Of a stretch of DNA of 64,000 bases, positions 44,771-56,365 are shown one piece after another. Below the pieces are notes generated by a model. It searched no databases and had not been told where the DNA came from. It saw nothing but the letters and a program-made list of their open reading frames with translations. A program made the translations under genes and the position numbers. The stretch's first letter is position 1. Every line of letters starts with the position of its first letter. This DNA comes from Scalesia atractyloides (taxonomy: Eukaryota > Streptophyta > Magnoliopsida > Asterales > Asteraceae), in assembly GCA_947069175.1 (NCBI GenBank), contig CAMTDV010000017.1, positions 49,919,137-49,983,136 on the forward strand. Reading direction: 5' to 3'.

Positions 44771-47700
44771 TGTGATATCCCGGGTTTTTCGGATAACTTA
44801 AACGTAATACGTGTCAATCTAATTACGTGCTATGTGTACGAACGTGTACGAATTAAATGAATACGTGTTGTGTGTTGTGTGATTGTTTTAGTGATTGAAT
44901 ATTTAGATTTAATACGTGCACGAACTTAACCGAACCGCGACACGTTCTAAACCTTGGTTCATGGTGACTCTAGGAGTTCACAAAGTTAAACCTTGAACCT
45001 AAGTCTTCGGCTAGAAGAAAACAAGGATCAAACCTAGAACCACTCGGCCAAAACCCCAAACCAAACCAACTCACCCTAACCTTTGGCCGCGAGATCAAGC
45101 CCAAACCCAGACCGAGAACAAGTCCAAACAAGTTTCGGCCAAGGTCAAACCCAAACCGAAACCACCCAAGTCCCTTGCGGCCGTGTACTAAACCAAACCG
45201 CAACCCTATCTCTTTTGCGCTTATATATATCATCTCTTGCATGACTTCTTTCACAACTCCAAAACCCTAAAAGAAACCTGCCGTCGGCAGCTCCCTTGCT
45301 CCTCCTAACCGATCGAGATCAACTCTTTGTTCATCTTTTCAGTCGCAAACAAACTGCATTACCCTCATCATCATCTCGGTCGCAACAAGCAACAGTTTTT
45401 ATGTTCTTTTCTTCCGGTCGCAGCAGTAAACATCGACATCTTCAGTCCGGTCGCAACAGCCTTAGCCATCTCAGTCCTCGGCAGCGAGTTTTGTTGATCA
45501 TCGGTTTCCTTAACATACTCACGGTTCGTTTACTCTACCGATAAAAGATTTGAATTGGTCATATTATGTTCGGAATACATGTGTTTTGATTGTATTGTTT
45601 TCAGATCATGTGGGTGCTAAGTAATCGGCTGTTTTGATTGTTGTTCATGTGCATGATTGTTTCGTATATATACACATACTTGAATGAATTGAGTTATTGT
45701 TTCGGATATATATACACATACTTGAATGAATTGAGTTATTGCTTCGGATATACACGTACTTGAATGAAGTGATTTGCTTGTTCGGATTATGGGTGTTTAA
45801 TGTAATCGGCTGAGTGGGTATAAACATAATGGTATTCGGAAATCATAAGTTAGCAAGTGTGTCTTGATTGTTGATGATTCTCAGATCGCATGTCGGTATA
45901 GTTCGGATTGTTAATACAAGATTGAGAGTTTGCATGTTATTTGAAAACTGAGTATGTAGGCTGTGATTTGTTACAAAGACAAAAGTTATTGTGTAGGGTT
46001 TGTATGGATAGGTTATTAGTATTAATCTAGGACTAGAAATCAGAGCTAGATCGCTTAGATTAATCGCATGAACGGGATTACACGAGTTTATAATAATAAC
46101 ATGCTGAAACAGGAAGCTGAGTGAAAGTTGCAGCCGATTTCATCTGGCTGTAACTTGGTCGTTAGTTGTCGAAAAACAGATTTTATGATGTCTAGAACGT
46201 AGAGATTTGAATAAGGAATCTAATGGCACTGGATTCATAATTTTCTGAAATCGTTTGATATTTTTAAAGGGCTAAATAAGTTCAGTAGGTAAAGCTGTTA
46301 AAATTCTGGAATTTTGTTGGTTGTTTATCAAGCTAGATTTTAAAATCAGTAGAGAGTCGAGTCATGATTTTTGTACAGCAACTAGGTATAGAAATTTCCG
46401 GGCAACTCCAATTGGAATTTTGTTAATCGGACAATCAGTGATTTTTAAATAAATTCTTCCGTGGACTGCAGTCAGAAAGCGGTAAATCTGACTGCAGCTT
46501 AGTGAATTAATATTTATGGTTAATTGGTAAAGATTTAGGACTTGCAAAAATTATATAAATTTCTATGGTATAAATGTCACCTACTGTAAAAATATGGGAA
46601 TTTTTAGAATGCTAGAACTATTTTATAAAAATCCTAGAAAACAGCTGAATAATTGAGTGTTAAGCAGAAAGTTGTTAACTTGTGATTTTATGCATTAAAG
46701 TGTTGCGTGGATTAGGAATGTGTTCATGATAAGTTGTTTGATTACTATGATCATATGAGAATACTTGCATGCATGATTGAGTGTTAGATATGTTGTTTGT
46801 GTGTATCACTTTGTGAGTAAATTGCGTGTGGAATTTGCATTGGTGTGATTTCACACTGACGTGGAATTAATTGGTTTGTTAGGACGCAACTAGCGGTCCC
46901 ATCTCTTATAACATCTTTGCTACACTAACCGAGCAAACAAAGGTGAGTTCACAGCCCCTAACTTTATCCGGTTTTTAAACAACAGGGGGAGAAACATGTA
47001 TACACTCTCAAACTCAATCTCTTTACGTTATACGAATCTAACGTCACATAACTATACGGTAACTAAGTTAATGTTAATGTAATGTTATGGTCACTATGCA
47101 GCTTTATCACTTAAGTCCTCGACAATCTCCTCGGATCGTTAGTATTTGGGTTAAGTAGCGGGGGAATTATAAGTAGTACTACTGGGTCTGACGAGCCCCA
47201 TCCGAGCTAGTCGCGCTAGGCGACCGGGTATGGTCAACGGGTGTATAATTGGCCTAACACCGCCATGGTCATGTGATAGGCCTGGCAAAACGGAGGCACA
47301 ACAGTCAGCTTCGATCGCGAACACTTAGTGACATGACTTTAGGCTAGCTACCTATATACATTAATATTGAACTTAATTACGGAACAACTTAATATTCCGG
47401 GTTTGGAATATTGGAACATCAACTTATTATCCCGGGTTGGGGATAATGGAAACAACAACTTAATATTCCGGTTTGAGAATATTGGAAACACAACTTATTA
47501 TTCCGGGTTTGGAATAATGGAACTGATATGTTATCCCGGGTTGGGGATAACGGAGTAACAAACTAAAACCGAACAACGAATTTATGAAAACCTGTGAACT
47601 CACTCATCTTAAATGTTGACACTTGTTTCTTTACATGTTTCTCAGGACGCTAGGAGCTCTAGGTGCACTCACACGCATTGAACAAGACATCATTATAGAG

Positions 47701-47965
47701 TCTTATTTATTTATATTGTTTTGGGATTTTTCAAGTTGTTTTGGCGTTTGTGTTGGCGCCCGTATCATTACTTATTTATGCTTCCGCTCAAACTTTAAAA
47801 ACTGATACTCAGGCTAAATATTGGTAATATAAAATCGACAACAAATGATTTTGGAAAACGTATAATCAAATCATGTAGAGTCGTTCAACGTACTAGTGTT
47901 TCAGATTCTGGTTTGTTCACACGCCTCGCGGTAAAACTCCGCAAGTGGAAATTGAGGGTGTGACA
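44771..47965. mobile_element. Probable solo LTR (3.2 kb) with TSD GTTTA
   Basis: The insert begins TGTGATATCCCGGG and ends GAGGGTGTGACA and is flanked by GTTTA (44766-44770 and 47966-47970). LTR-A has the uninterrupted site CTTTGGTTTAGTCAC, which proves the insertion. TG...CA ends and a GTGTGACA terminus suit a gypsy LTR. No gag, pol, PBS or PPT is visible inside, and no internal repeat of its ends, so a solo LTR left by LTR-LTR recombination is the simplest reading. A TATA-like CTTATATATATC is near 45220 on the plus strand, followed by an AACCCTAAAAGAAACC leader-like stretch, which suggests plus orientation. The short ORF at 45296-45544 is not supported. Confidence 0.85.
47391..47551. repeat. 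Array of five hairpins at about 35-bp spacing in the solo LTR
   Basis: Stem-loops at 47391-47412, 47426-47447, 47462-47483, 47497-47518 and 47530-47551. Stems are AATATTCC/GGAATATT, ATTATCCC/GGGATAAT, AATATTCC/GAATATT (one bulge), ATTATTCC/GGAATAAT and GTTATCCC/GGGATAAC, with a GGGTT(T)-type loop. Spacers are (C/A)AACA(A/T)CAACTT-like. Confidence 0.9.
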
Positions 47966-48807
47966 GTTTAGTCACATTGAATCATAAAGTCCTAAATCCT
48001 AGTGGTGAGTCGGATAATGCTACGAAGGGTAATACAATAAGCACACTTATATATAGGAAGTACCAGCAGTGTATCCACCATGTTCTTATTGTATTACTCT
48101 AGTTTCGCTGTCTAATTCACCAACAATCTCTACACATAAAAAATAATCATCGTCATCGGCGTGTAAAGCACTTCTTAGAAACCTTAATATAAAGATAGAA
48201 GATTTAAGACTGTACTTCAAGTATCCTACTAGGATCAATCTATAAAGATAGAAAGGTACTATAAGGATTTGTTTCGTGTCCCCAATTGTCATGTCTTGCA
48301 TAAAAGGAATATTGTACAAAAATGCTCTTAGTAAACATATAATTGCCATACATTGTGAAAAATTGATTACACATATGAATCACCCCAAAACATTTGGAAA
48401 ACGTAAAAGAAGGGGAGCAATGTACTCGCATGGGATTGCGTATAGATCTTGTTCAAATGATATAACAAAGCTCAAAGGATCAAGAGTTCAAGTGTCGAAG
48501 TGGTTCCTAGTGTATTTGATAACTACATGTTAGTGTGTCGAACTTGAAAACGAGAGATTGGATAGAATGAGGTATATAAACCAAACAAGAGTTGGATCTT
48601 GTATATTATGGTTTATAATATCAAACATTCTGAATTGGAAGCATTTCAAAGAGTTTTGACTCGCTACGGCTTGCTAAAGTGGTTTACGCCACTTTAACGG
48701 GTCATAAACGTAACTATGAGTTTGGGTGGTTAAATAAGTCCTATGACAAGTCTAATATGCCAAAATTAGGTTATATAAGTTGTATAATCAGTTTAGATGT
48801 CAAAACA

Positions 48808-49755
48808 GATAACAAATAATCACACAATCACATAATGGTCCAAGATAACATAAAACCCTCAAGTAACTCTGGTAACGTTCTGAAGAATAACACAATAAGA
48901 ACACTTATATATAGGAAGTACCAGCGGCGTATCCACCGTGGTCTTATTGCGTCATACCCTTCCCGTTACCTAATCACTCTAGATTTTATGCCACCATCTT
49001 AACAGGGCTTACTATGATTCTAATGTGTTGATTCCCGTAATTAAGTGTGCACCCATAATTACGCATTTCATCACATGGTCCACATAGCTCCTCTTGTTAA
49101 GTAAAGGGAAACAGATAATAAGGTCGAAGTAACATCTAAATCAAATACGCATTGTCATAATCACAATATCTATTGAATCAGAATAGATTTCATACTAGTA
49201 ATGATAACAGTACTTTTTTTGCATCCAACCAATATTCGTAGCAAGTATTTCTTTCTAGTATAAATGTTGATATATGTTTCACACTAACCAAACTGGTAGT
49301 ATGCATCATACTAAGCGTGGATTGTCATAAACAATGTAAGTATGTCATGACAATATTTTGAAACCATGTGCTATGTATGCTAGGTCAACATACTAAGCGA
49401 AAAGGTATTTGTAACCATGTGTTATACATATTAGGTTAACAAACCGTGTATGTAATGTCATGAAAGCAAAAGTAGTGGTGATAGTCACATAGTGTTCGTA
49501 GAAATTGTCGTGTAGAACTTGTATGAATGCATTAATGTGCAATCACAATATGCTAAATTGCGAGATTTGGTTCCTAAAGAACAGAATCCTCGAAGTTTGT
49601 AGTTGTAAATTACACTCAGTGTAATCACATTTGAATTTGTAAATGGAATACGAATAACAAGAATGAAGAAAAACTTCTTGAAATTTATATTGTCATTTCA
49701 AACAATATGGGAATATGTCCATTGTTTTTGGATGACAAAAAGAAAACGTAAAGGT
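48808..49755 (-). other. Internal-B non-coding part
   Basis: Equivalent to internal-A from about 40244 to 41187, with small differences. Contains a type-B palindrome copy (48871-48970). No coding region. Confidence 0.75.
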
Positions 49756-50352
49756 TCAAATGATCATGAGTTCTTGATCATCAACGTGAACCTTATTAAC
49801 ATTGAATACTCGTCCATGAGCTAAGTCAGCATTAGCAAGTCTAGGGCAGTTTCGCTTGAAATAATTTGGATTACCACAATTGACAATATCTTGAATTGGA
49901 TCAGGTAAGCCATCAATGTATCTCTCAATGGCCCGATCCAAAAGTGTGACCATAGTGGGGCAGAGTAGGCTAAACTGTTCAAATCGGTCAGTGTAGGCGC
50001 GGTTTTCCCCACTATCTTATTTAAGGTGATAGAACTTGGTTTCAAGTAGCCTTAGTTCGTGTCGTGGACAAAATTCTTTCATCATAAGATTCCTGAATTC
50101 TTCCCACGTTTGTGCCATAGCTACTCTTGCACCTCTGTCTCTCATGACTCCGTTCCACCAAGTGAGTGCTCTCTTTTGGAAAACACTCGAGGCGAACTCT
50201 ACCTTTCGCTCATTAGGACACTGAACATGGCGGAATGTGCTTTCTATACTCTCAAACAATTGTAGGAGCCCAGTTGCTCCTTCAGACCCATTAAACTCGA
50301 GTGGTTTAGCTGAGTTGAATTGTTTGTAGTTACATGGTAAAGGAACACGTGG
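49756..50352 (-). pseudogene. gag of the gag-only family, copy B (deleted)
   Basis: The core SAKPLEFNGSEGATGLLQLF to RALTWWNGVMRDRGARVAMA is kept, but the C-terminal half is gone: IQDIV joins directly to NCGNPNYFKRNCPRLANADL at about 49881, removing two zinc knuckles through a TGA microhomology. The tail GRVFNVNKVHVDDQELMII ends at 49756. It carries the same premature stop after FYHLK as copy A. At 50340-50352 the N-terminal coding end is replaced by LTR sequence, with a short filler. Confidence 0.85.
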
Positions 50353-52433
50353 TAATGTACTCGCATGGGATTGCGTATAGATCTTGTTCAAATGATATAA
50401 AAAAGCTCAAAGGATCAAGAGTTCAAGTGTCGAAGTGGTTCCTAGTGTATTTGATAACTACGTGTTAGTGTGTCGAACTTGAAAACGAGAGATTGGATAG
50501 AATGAGGTATATAAACCAAACAAGAGTTGGATCTTGTATATTATGGTTTATAATATCAAACATTCTGAACTGGAAGCATTTCAAAGAGTTTTGACTCGCT
50601 ACGGCTTGCTAAAGTGGTTTACACCACTTTAACGGGTCGTAAACGTAACTATGAGTTCGGGGGGTTAATATGTCCTATGACAAGTCTAATATGCCAAATT
50701 AGTTTATATAAGTTGTATAATCAGTTTAGATGTCAAAACAATGCTCTTATATGTTCAAAACTAATTTAAGTGCAAAAAGGGTATTTTCGGCATTATAAGG
50801 AATACATATTCGACTTGTCATTTGACTAACCAAACGGTATGACCTTAAGGTATAACCTCAGAGGGTTATTCCCTATAATACTATGGTCATAATAATGGGC
50901 TTGGTCGGATCCTAAAGGTGACCAAACAGGTCGGATTCGAAAGTCAAAGCGGTAGTCAAGACCGCTCAACTTACGACCCTAAACGAGTACTAAACTAAAA
51001 GTGACGAGTTAGACATGTTTAACATGTCTAACTAAGTTTATAAAACTGATTTGGTATCAAAACAAAGTGTTTTGATACCCGAAAATAGTTCCGTCGTACA
51101 ATGCGCACTTTGCGCATTATTGACCGAAACCTTGACTCGTCACTTCGACTAGGAAAACGTGGTAATCAGTATGCATGATCGCTATGGATCTAACCATCGT
51201 GATTACGATCACGTTGCAAAGTTCATTTGAACTTTGCTTTGACCAATTAATGGTCAAAGCTGAAAGTCAAACATTGCTTGACTTTTAGCTTGAAATAGCT
51301 AAAATGAATGAACAAGGCTAAGCTAGAACACTTACTTGTGCTCAAGGCAACCAAGGATGAAGAAAAAGACTTAGAAAACTCAGTTGGGAGACCTCCAACA
51401 AAGTGGGAGTTCTCCTCTTAGAGTTATAGAGAGAAAGGGAAGGAATGAGCAAGTTGAAATGTGAGATCAAGGACCTATTTATAGTTGTGGAGGATGAATT
51501 TGATGATCACAAGTGTCAAGGACCATTCTAGGATCATTCCACATGTTCAAAGACGTGTCAAGACCAGGCTAGAACTTGGAGATCACGAATCTTGGGTTTC
51601 AAAGCTTAGTTGTCTGCTATTTTTCTACTGCAACTGAGCATCCCCCACGTGTCGCGGGAGATCTTGGGGGGTCTCTCGCGTGGCGCATGGGATTCCTAAG
51701 TTTCAGAATTGGCAGAACAGGTCCCAGTAGCCTAAAACTTGTTTTTCGACGCGTTTTGGCACTTTTAACACTCGTTAACCCCATTTTTAAGCTTTATAAG
51801 GAAAATAAAGCATAGGGAACTTGAAATATGTCCAAATATATTTTAGGTGTCGGTTTGTTTGTTCGTACGGTTGCGGTTTTCGGTTAATTACGACGAAAGT
51901 CGTAACGGACGCGCAAATAACCGTAAATGCATGACGAACGATATTTTTGCATTCTAATCATTAAAATACAAGATTTTAATGATTACATAAATTTTTGGAT
52001 GTTTGTACATGTTCCGGATAGCGAAATACGCAAATTGGCACAGTTTCACAGAATTTGCAAAATAGCCCCTGAAGTTGCATAAAGATGTTTTTATCATTCC
52101 TAAGCCCTCAGAACATATTTCTAAGTTATGTAAAAGGGTATTTAGGGTATGTGTAGCGTATGTCTTTGTTCCAGAGTGTGCGCCGCTACGAGAATCGGCA
52201 GACTTTCGTAGTTTGTCATAAATAGTCCTTGTGATCGAATAGTCTTGATTTTGACATTCCAAACCTTTCAAAACTTATTTCTAAGTTACATAAAGGATAT
52301 TTAGGGTATGTTTAGCTCGTGTCCTTGTCCCGATGTGTATGTTGCATTAAAAGGGTTACGTTTAAGTATCGATGATCGAAATGCCTTCAAAGAAAAAGTT
52401 TTTGAAAGCTCGAGATTTTGCACAATGGTTACA
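50353..52433 (-). repeat. LTR-C, left-truncated LTR
   Basis: Matches LTR-A from about 37652 to its end; ends CAATGGTTACA at 52433, followed by the PPT. It lacks the palindromes and tandem repeats of the first 1.8 kb but keeps the hairpin series and the TATA box (51474-51484). Confidence 0.87.
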
Positions 52434-53902
52434 GTCTCCCTACTTTAGAAAATTTCATCCTGAAATTTATTCGAAGGAGACCGTAGAGTGTATTTGAAAT
52501 GATTGAAAGATGAGCAAAGTGCTAGATTCCAAAAATGCGGAGCATTGTTTGGTGTTGGAAATTTTGGGGGATTCAAAGAGTGAGCAAGGATATTAAGGGT
52601 ATCTTAAGGTATTTAAACCTTTTAGAACTCCTGAATCTTTAAAGTGTCATCGAATGTATAAAAATTGTTTCATCGAGTGTGTAAAAATTGTTTTGTATGG
52701 CACTATGTTATACTATAGCACTTAGTGTAAATCCATAGCAAACAAAGGGGTGTACATTCAAGCCTGGCCATACGTACAGGGTTTCTAACGTCCCACGAGG
52801 TACATCCCATGTACCATGAGCATCTCATGCGTAGGAGACTGGTCAACATACCTATGGCATCAAGGTCGTCACCTTTAACACCATATATACTCCCGGTCGG
52901 CTCGAATAGAGTTAATGAATGTACTCATCTCGTCCATTGCATTCAATAAACAGATAACAAATAATCACACAATCACATAATGGTCCAAGATAACATAAAA
53001 CCCTCAAGTAACTCTGGTAACGTTCTGAAAAATAACACAATAAGAACACTTATATATAGGAAGTACCAGCGGCGTATCCACCGTGGTCTTATTGCATCAT
53101 ACCCTTCCCGTTACCTAATCACTCTAGATTTTATGCCACCATCTTAACAAGGCTTACTATGATTCTCATGTGTTAATCCCCGTAATTAAGTGTGCACCCA
53201 TAATTACGCATTTCATCACATGGTCCACATAGCTCCTCTTGTTAAGTAAAGGGAAACAGATAATAAGGTCGAAGTAACATCTAAATCAAATACGCATTGT
53301 CATAATTACAATATCTATTGAATCAGAACAGATTTCATACTATTAATGATAACAGTACTTTTTTTGCATCCAACCAATATTCGTAGCAAGTATTTCTTTC
53401 TAGTATAAATGTTGATATATGTTTCACATTAACCAAACTGGTAGTATGCATCATATACTAAGCGTGGATTATCATAAACAATGTAAGTATGTCATGACAA
53501 TATTTTGAAACCATGTGCTATGTATGTTAGGTCAACATACTAAGCGAAAAGGTATTTGTAACCATGTGTTATACATATTAGGTTAACAAGCCGTGTATGT
53601 AATGTCATGAAAGCAAAAGTAGTGGTGATAGTCACATAGTGTTCGTAGAAATTGTCATGCAGAACTTGTATGAATGCATTAATGTGCAATCACAATATGC
53701 TAAATTGCGAGATTTGGTTCCTAAAGAACAGAATCCTCGAAGTTTGTAGTTGTAAATTACACTCAGTGTAATCACATTTGAATTTGTAAATGGAATACGA
53801 ATAACAAGAATGAAGAAAAACTTCTTGAAACTTATATTGTCATTTCAAACAATATTGGAATATGTTCATTGTTTTTGGATGACAAAAAGAAAACGTAAAG
53901 GT
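52434..53902 (-). other. Internal-C polypurine tract and non-coding part
   Basis: Starts with the PPT (minus strand AGTAGGGAGAC) and matches internal-A 39718-41187. Contains a type-B palindrome copy at 53016-53115. No coding region. Confidence 0.75.
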
Positions 53903-54866
53903 TCAAATGATCATGAGTGCTTGATCATCAACGTGAACCTTATTAACATTGAATACTCGTCCATGAGCTAAGTCAGCATTAGCAAGTCTAGGGCAGTTTC
54001 GCTTGAAATAATTTGGATTACCACAATTGAAACATGCTCCAGCTGGGTAGCGAGGACGAGTTTGAGGCTTGGTTTTGAATACGACAGGTCGCAGCTAGAT
54101 GTCCAAAAAGACCACATATTGTACACTGGTGGCATGGAGAATTTGTTGGGTGGTGATAGTTGCAACGATTACACCGAGGTTGCTTTCCATGATAAAATCC
54201 CTTAAAGGGTACCGAGTTTAGTGGAATTGGTGTGGCAATCGTATAATTCTTTGAAGCCTTACGCTTACTTTTGGAAGGTTCACCCTTTGTTTCACTTGAT
54301 TTCTCTTGTATAGTTCGTTTCTTGTCTCCCTTTCGAAAAAGTTTCCCTTTTCTAAGTTGGGAGTCAGTTAGGGTAGCGGCTAATTCCTTAGCCTCCCTAA
54401 GCGTTGCGGGTTTGTTGCCAGTGACAATATCTTGAATTGGATCAGGTAAGCCATCAATGTATTTCTCAATGGCCCGATCCAAAGGTGTGACCATAATGGG
54501 GCAGAGTAGGCTTAACTGTTCAAATGTGTCAGTGTAGGCACGGTTTTCCGCACTATCTTTTTTAAGGTGATAGAACTCGGTTTCAAGTAGCCTTATTTCG
54601 TGTCGTGGACAGAATTCTTTCATCATAAGATTCCTGAATTCTTCCCACGTTTGTGCCATAGCTACTCCTGCACCTCTGTCTCTCATGAGTCCGTTCCACC
54701 AAGTGAGTGCTCTCTTTTGGAAAACACTTGAGGTGAACTCTACCTTTCGCTCATTAGGACACTGAACATGGCGGAATGTGCTTTCTATACTCTCAAACCA
54801 TTGTAGGAGTCCAGTTGCTCCTTCAGACCCATTAAACTCGAGTGGTTTAGCTAAGTTGAATTGTTT
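53903..54866 (-). pseudogene. gag of the gag-only family, copy C (best preserved)
   Basis: A 284-codon open frame (54872-54018) covers the gag core (NGSEGATGLLQWFESIESTF, TWWNGLMRDRGAGVAMAQTW, IEKYIDGLPDPIQDIVTGNK), a basic segment (RKGKLFRKGDKKRTIQEKSS) and a CCHC knuckle CTICGLFGHLAATC. A loss of about 8 bp near 54067 compared with copy A shifts the frame; the third knuckle CFNCGNPNYFKRNC (Tyr for His) lies in the next frame. The N-terminus is cut off at 54866, where LTR sequence begins, so no start codon is left. Confidence 0.87.
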
Positions 54867-56194
54867 ACGCATTATTGACCGAAACCTTGACTCGTCACTT
54901 CGACTAGGAAAACGTGGTAATCAGTAGGCATGATCGCTATGGACCATAACCATCGTGATTATGATCACGTTGCAAAGTTCATTTGAACTTTGCTTTGACC
55001 AATTAATGGTCAAAGCTGAAAGTCAAACACTGCTTGACTTTTAGCTTGAAATAGCTAAAATGAATGAACAAGGTTAAGCTAGAACCCTTACTTGTGCTCA
55101 AGGCAACCAAGGATGAAGAAAAAGACTTAGAAAACTCAGTTGGGAGTCCTCCAACAAAGTGGGAGTTCTCCTCTTAGAGTTATAGAGAGAAAGGGAAGGA
55201 ATGAGCAAGTTGAAATGTGAGATCAAGGACCTATTTATGGTTGTGGAGGATTAATTTGATGATCACAAGTGTCAAGGACCATTCTAGGATCATTCCACAT
55301 GTTCAAAGACGTGTCAAGACCAGGCTAGAACTTGGATATCACGAATCTTGGGTTTCAAAGCTGTAAAACAGCTGTCTGCCATTTTTCTGTTGTAACTGGG
55401 CATCCCCCACGCGTCACGGGAGATCTTGGGGGTCTCTTGCGTGGCACATGGAATTCCAAAGCTTCTGAATTGGCAGAAAAAGTCCATGCAGCCTAAAACT
55501 TGTTTTTCGACGCGTTTTGACACTTTTAACACCCGTTAACCCCATTTTTAAGCTTTATAAGGAAGATAAAGCATAGGGAACTTGAAATATGTCCAAATAT
55601 ATTTCAGGTGTCGGTTCGTTTGTTCGTACGGTTGCGGTTTTCGGTTAATTACGACGAAAGTCGTAATGGACGCGCAAATGACCGTAAATGCATGACGAAC
55701 GATGTTTTTGCATTCTAATCATTAAAATACAAGATTTTAATGATTACACAAATTTTTGGATGTCTGTACATGTTCCGGATAGCGAAATACGCAAATTGGC
55801 ATAGTTTCGCAGAATTTGCAAAATAGCCCCTGAAGTTGCATAAAGATGTTTTTGTCATTCCTAAGCCCTCAGAACTTATATCTAAGTTATGTAAAAGTGT
55901 ATTTAGGGTATGTGTAGCTTATGTCCTTGTTCCAGAGTGTGCGTCGCTACGAGAATCGGCAGACTTTCGTAGTTTGTCATAAATAGTCCTTGTGATCGAA
56001 TAGGCTTCATTTTGACATACCAAACCTTTCAAAACTTATTTCTAAGTTACATAAAGGATATTTAGGGTATGTTTAGCTTGTTTCCTCGTCCCGATGTGTA
56101 TGTTGCATTAAACGGGTTACGTTTAAGTATCGGTTATCGAAATGCCTTCAAAGAAAAAGTTTTTGAAAGCTCGAAATTTTGCACAAGGGTTACA
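54867..56194 (-). repeat. LTR-D, left-truncated outermost LTR
   Basis: Begins at the position equivalent to LTR-A 38405 and runs to the GGGTTACA end at 56194, which borders the SIRE sequence. This end and the start of LTR-A are the true outer ends of the nested insertion. Confidence 0.87.
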
Positions 56195-56365
56195 AAACAC
56201 ATAGATGTTAGGCATCATTACATTCGTGATTGTGCTGAAAAGGGGTTAATCGAGTTGGTTAGGGTATAGATCTTGGATAATCTTGTCGACCTTTTTACAA
56301 AGACTTTCGATCGAACTAGGTTTGAGAATCTGGTTCGAATGATCGGCATGATCAACCCAGAGTAA
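56195..56365 (+). pseudogene. SIRE RNase H, C-terminal part
   Basis: Continues the frame broken at 35813: KHIDVRHHYIRDCAEKGLIE, then after a TAG, DLFTKTFDRTRFENLVRMIG and MINPE with TAA at 56363-56365. H-I-D-V-R-H-H is the conserved last motif of copia RNase H and includes the final catalytic Asp. Confidence 0.92.

Larger units (their letters stand above)
43395..48807 (-). repeat. LTR-B, interrupted by a solo LTR and truncated on the right
   Basis: 43395-44770 matches LTR-A 35814-37181 closely and 47971-48807 matches LTR-A 37187-38038. Between them is the insertion 44771-47965. At 48802-48807 (AAAACA) the LTR jumps to sequence equivalent to 40244 in internal-A, so about 2.2 kb is deleted at a short microhomology. 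Palindrome copies are at 44127-44225 and 48013-48112. Confidence 0.87.
35814..56194 (-). mobile_element. Array of a non-autonomous, gag-only LTR family (TR-GAG-like), nested in the SIRE
   Basis: The block begins TGTAACACCCC and ends GGTTACA; the copia frame resumes right after, at AAACACATAGATGTT. The target duplication is AAACA on the right and AACA on the left (one A lost). Inside are four LTRs or LTR parts and three internal regions: LTR-A 35814-39717, internal-A 39718-43394, LTR-B 43395-48807 (with an inserted solo LTR), internal-B 48808-50352, LTR-C 50353-52433, internal-C 52434-54866, LTR-D 54867-56194. Only gag is encoded, on the minus strand; I see no protease, RT or integrase motif in any copy. 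Elements with LTRs and gag alone have been described in plants as TR-GAGs. Confidence 0.85.

Noticed and set aside
45296..45544. 82-codon ORF in the solo LTR
   Set aside because: It lies in the leader-like part of an LTR, has low-complexity Ser-rich text and no recognised domain; length is within chance.
47391..47551. Evenly spaced repeats resembling a CRISPR array
   Set aside because: The repeats are hairpins with changing stems inside a plant LTR; spacers are similar to each other, and a plant nuclear genome has no CRISPR system.
51576..51815. 79-codon plus-strand ORF in LTR-C
   Set aside because: The equivalent positions in LTR-A and LTR-D do not keep the frame, so it is not under coding constraint.
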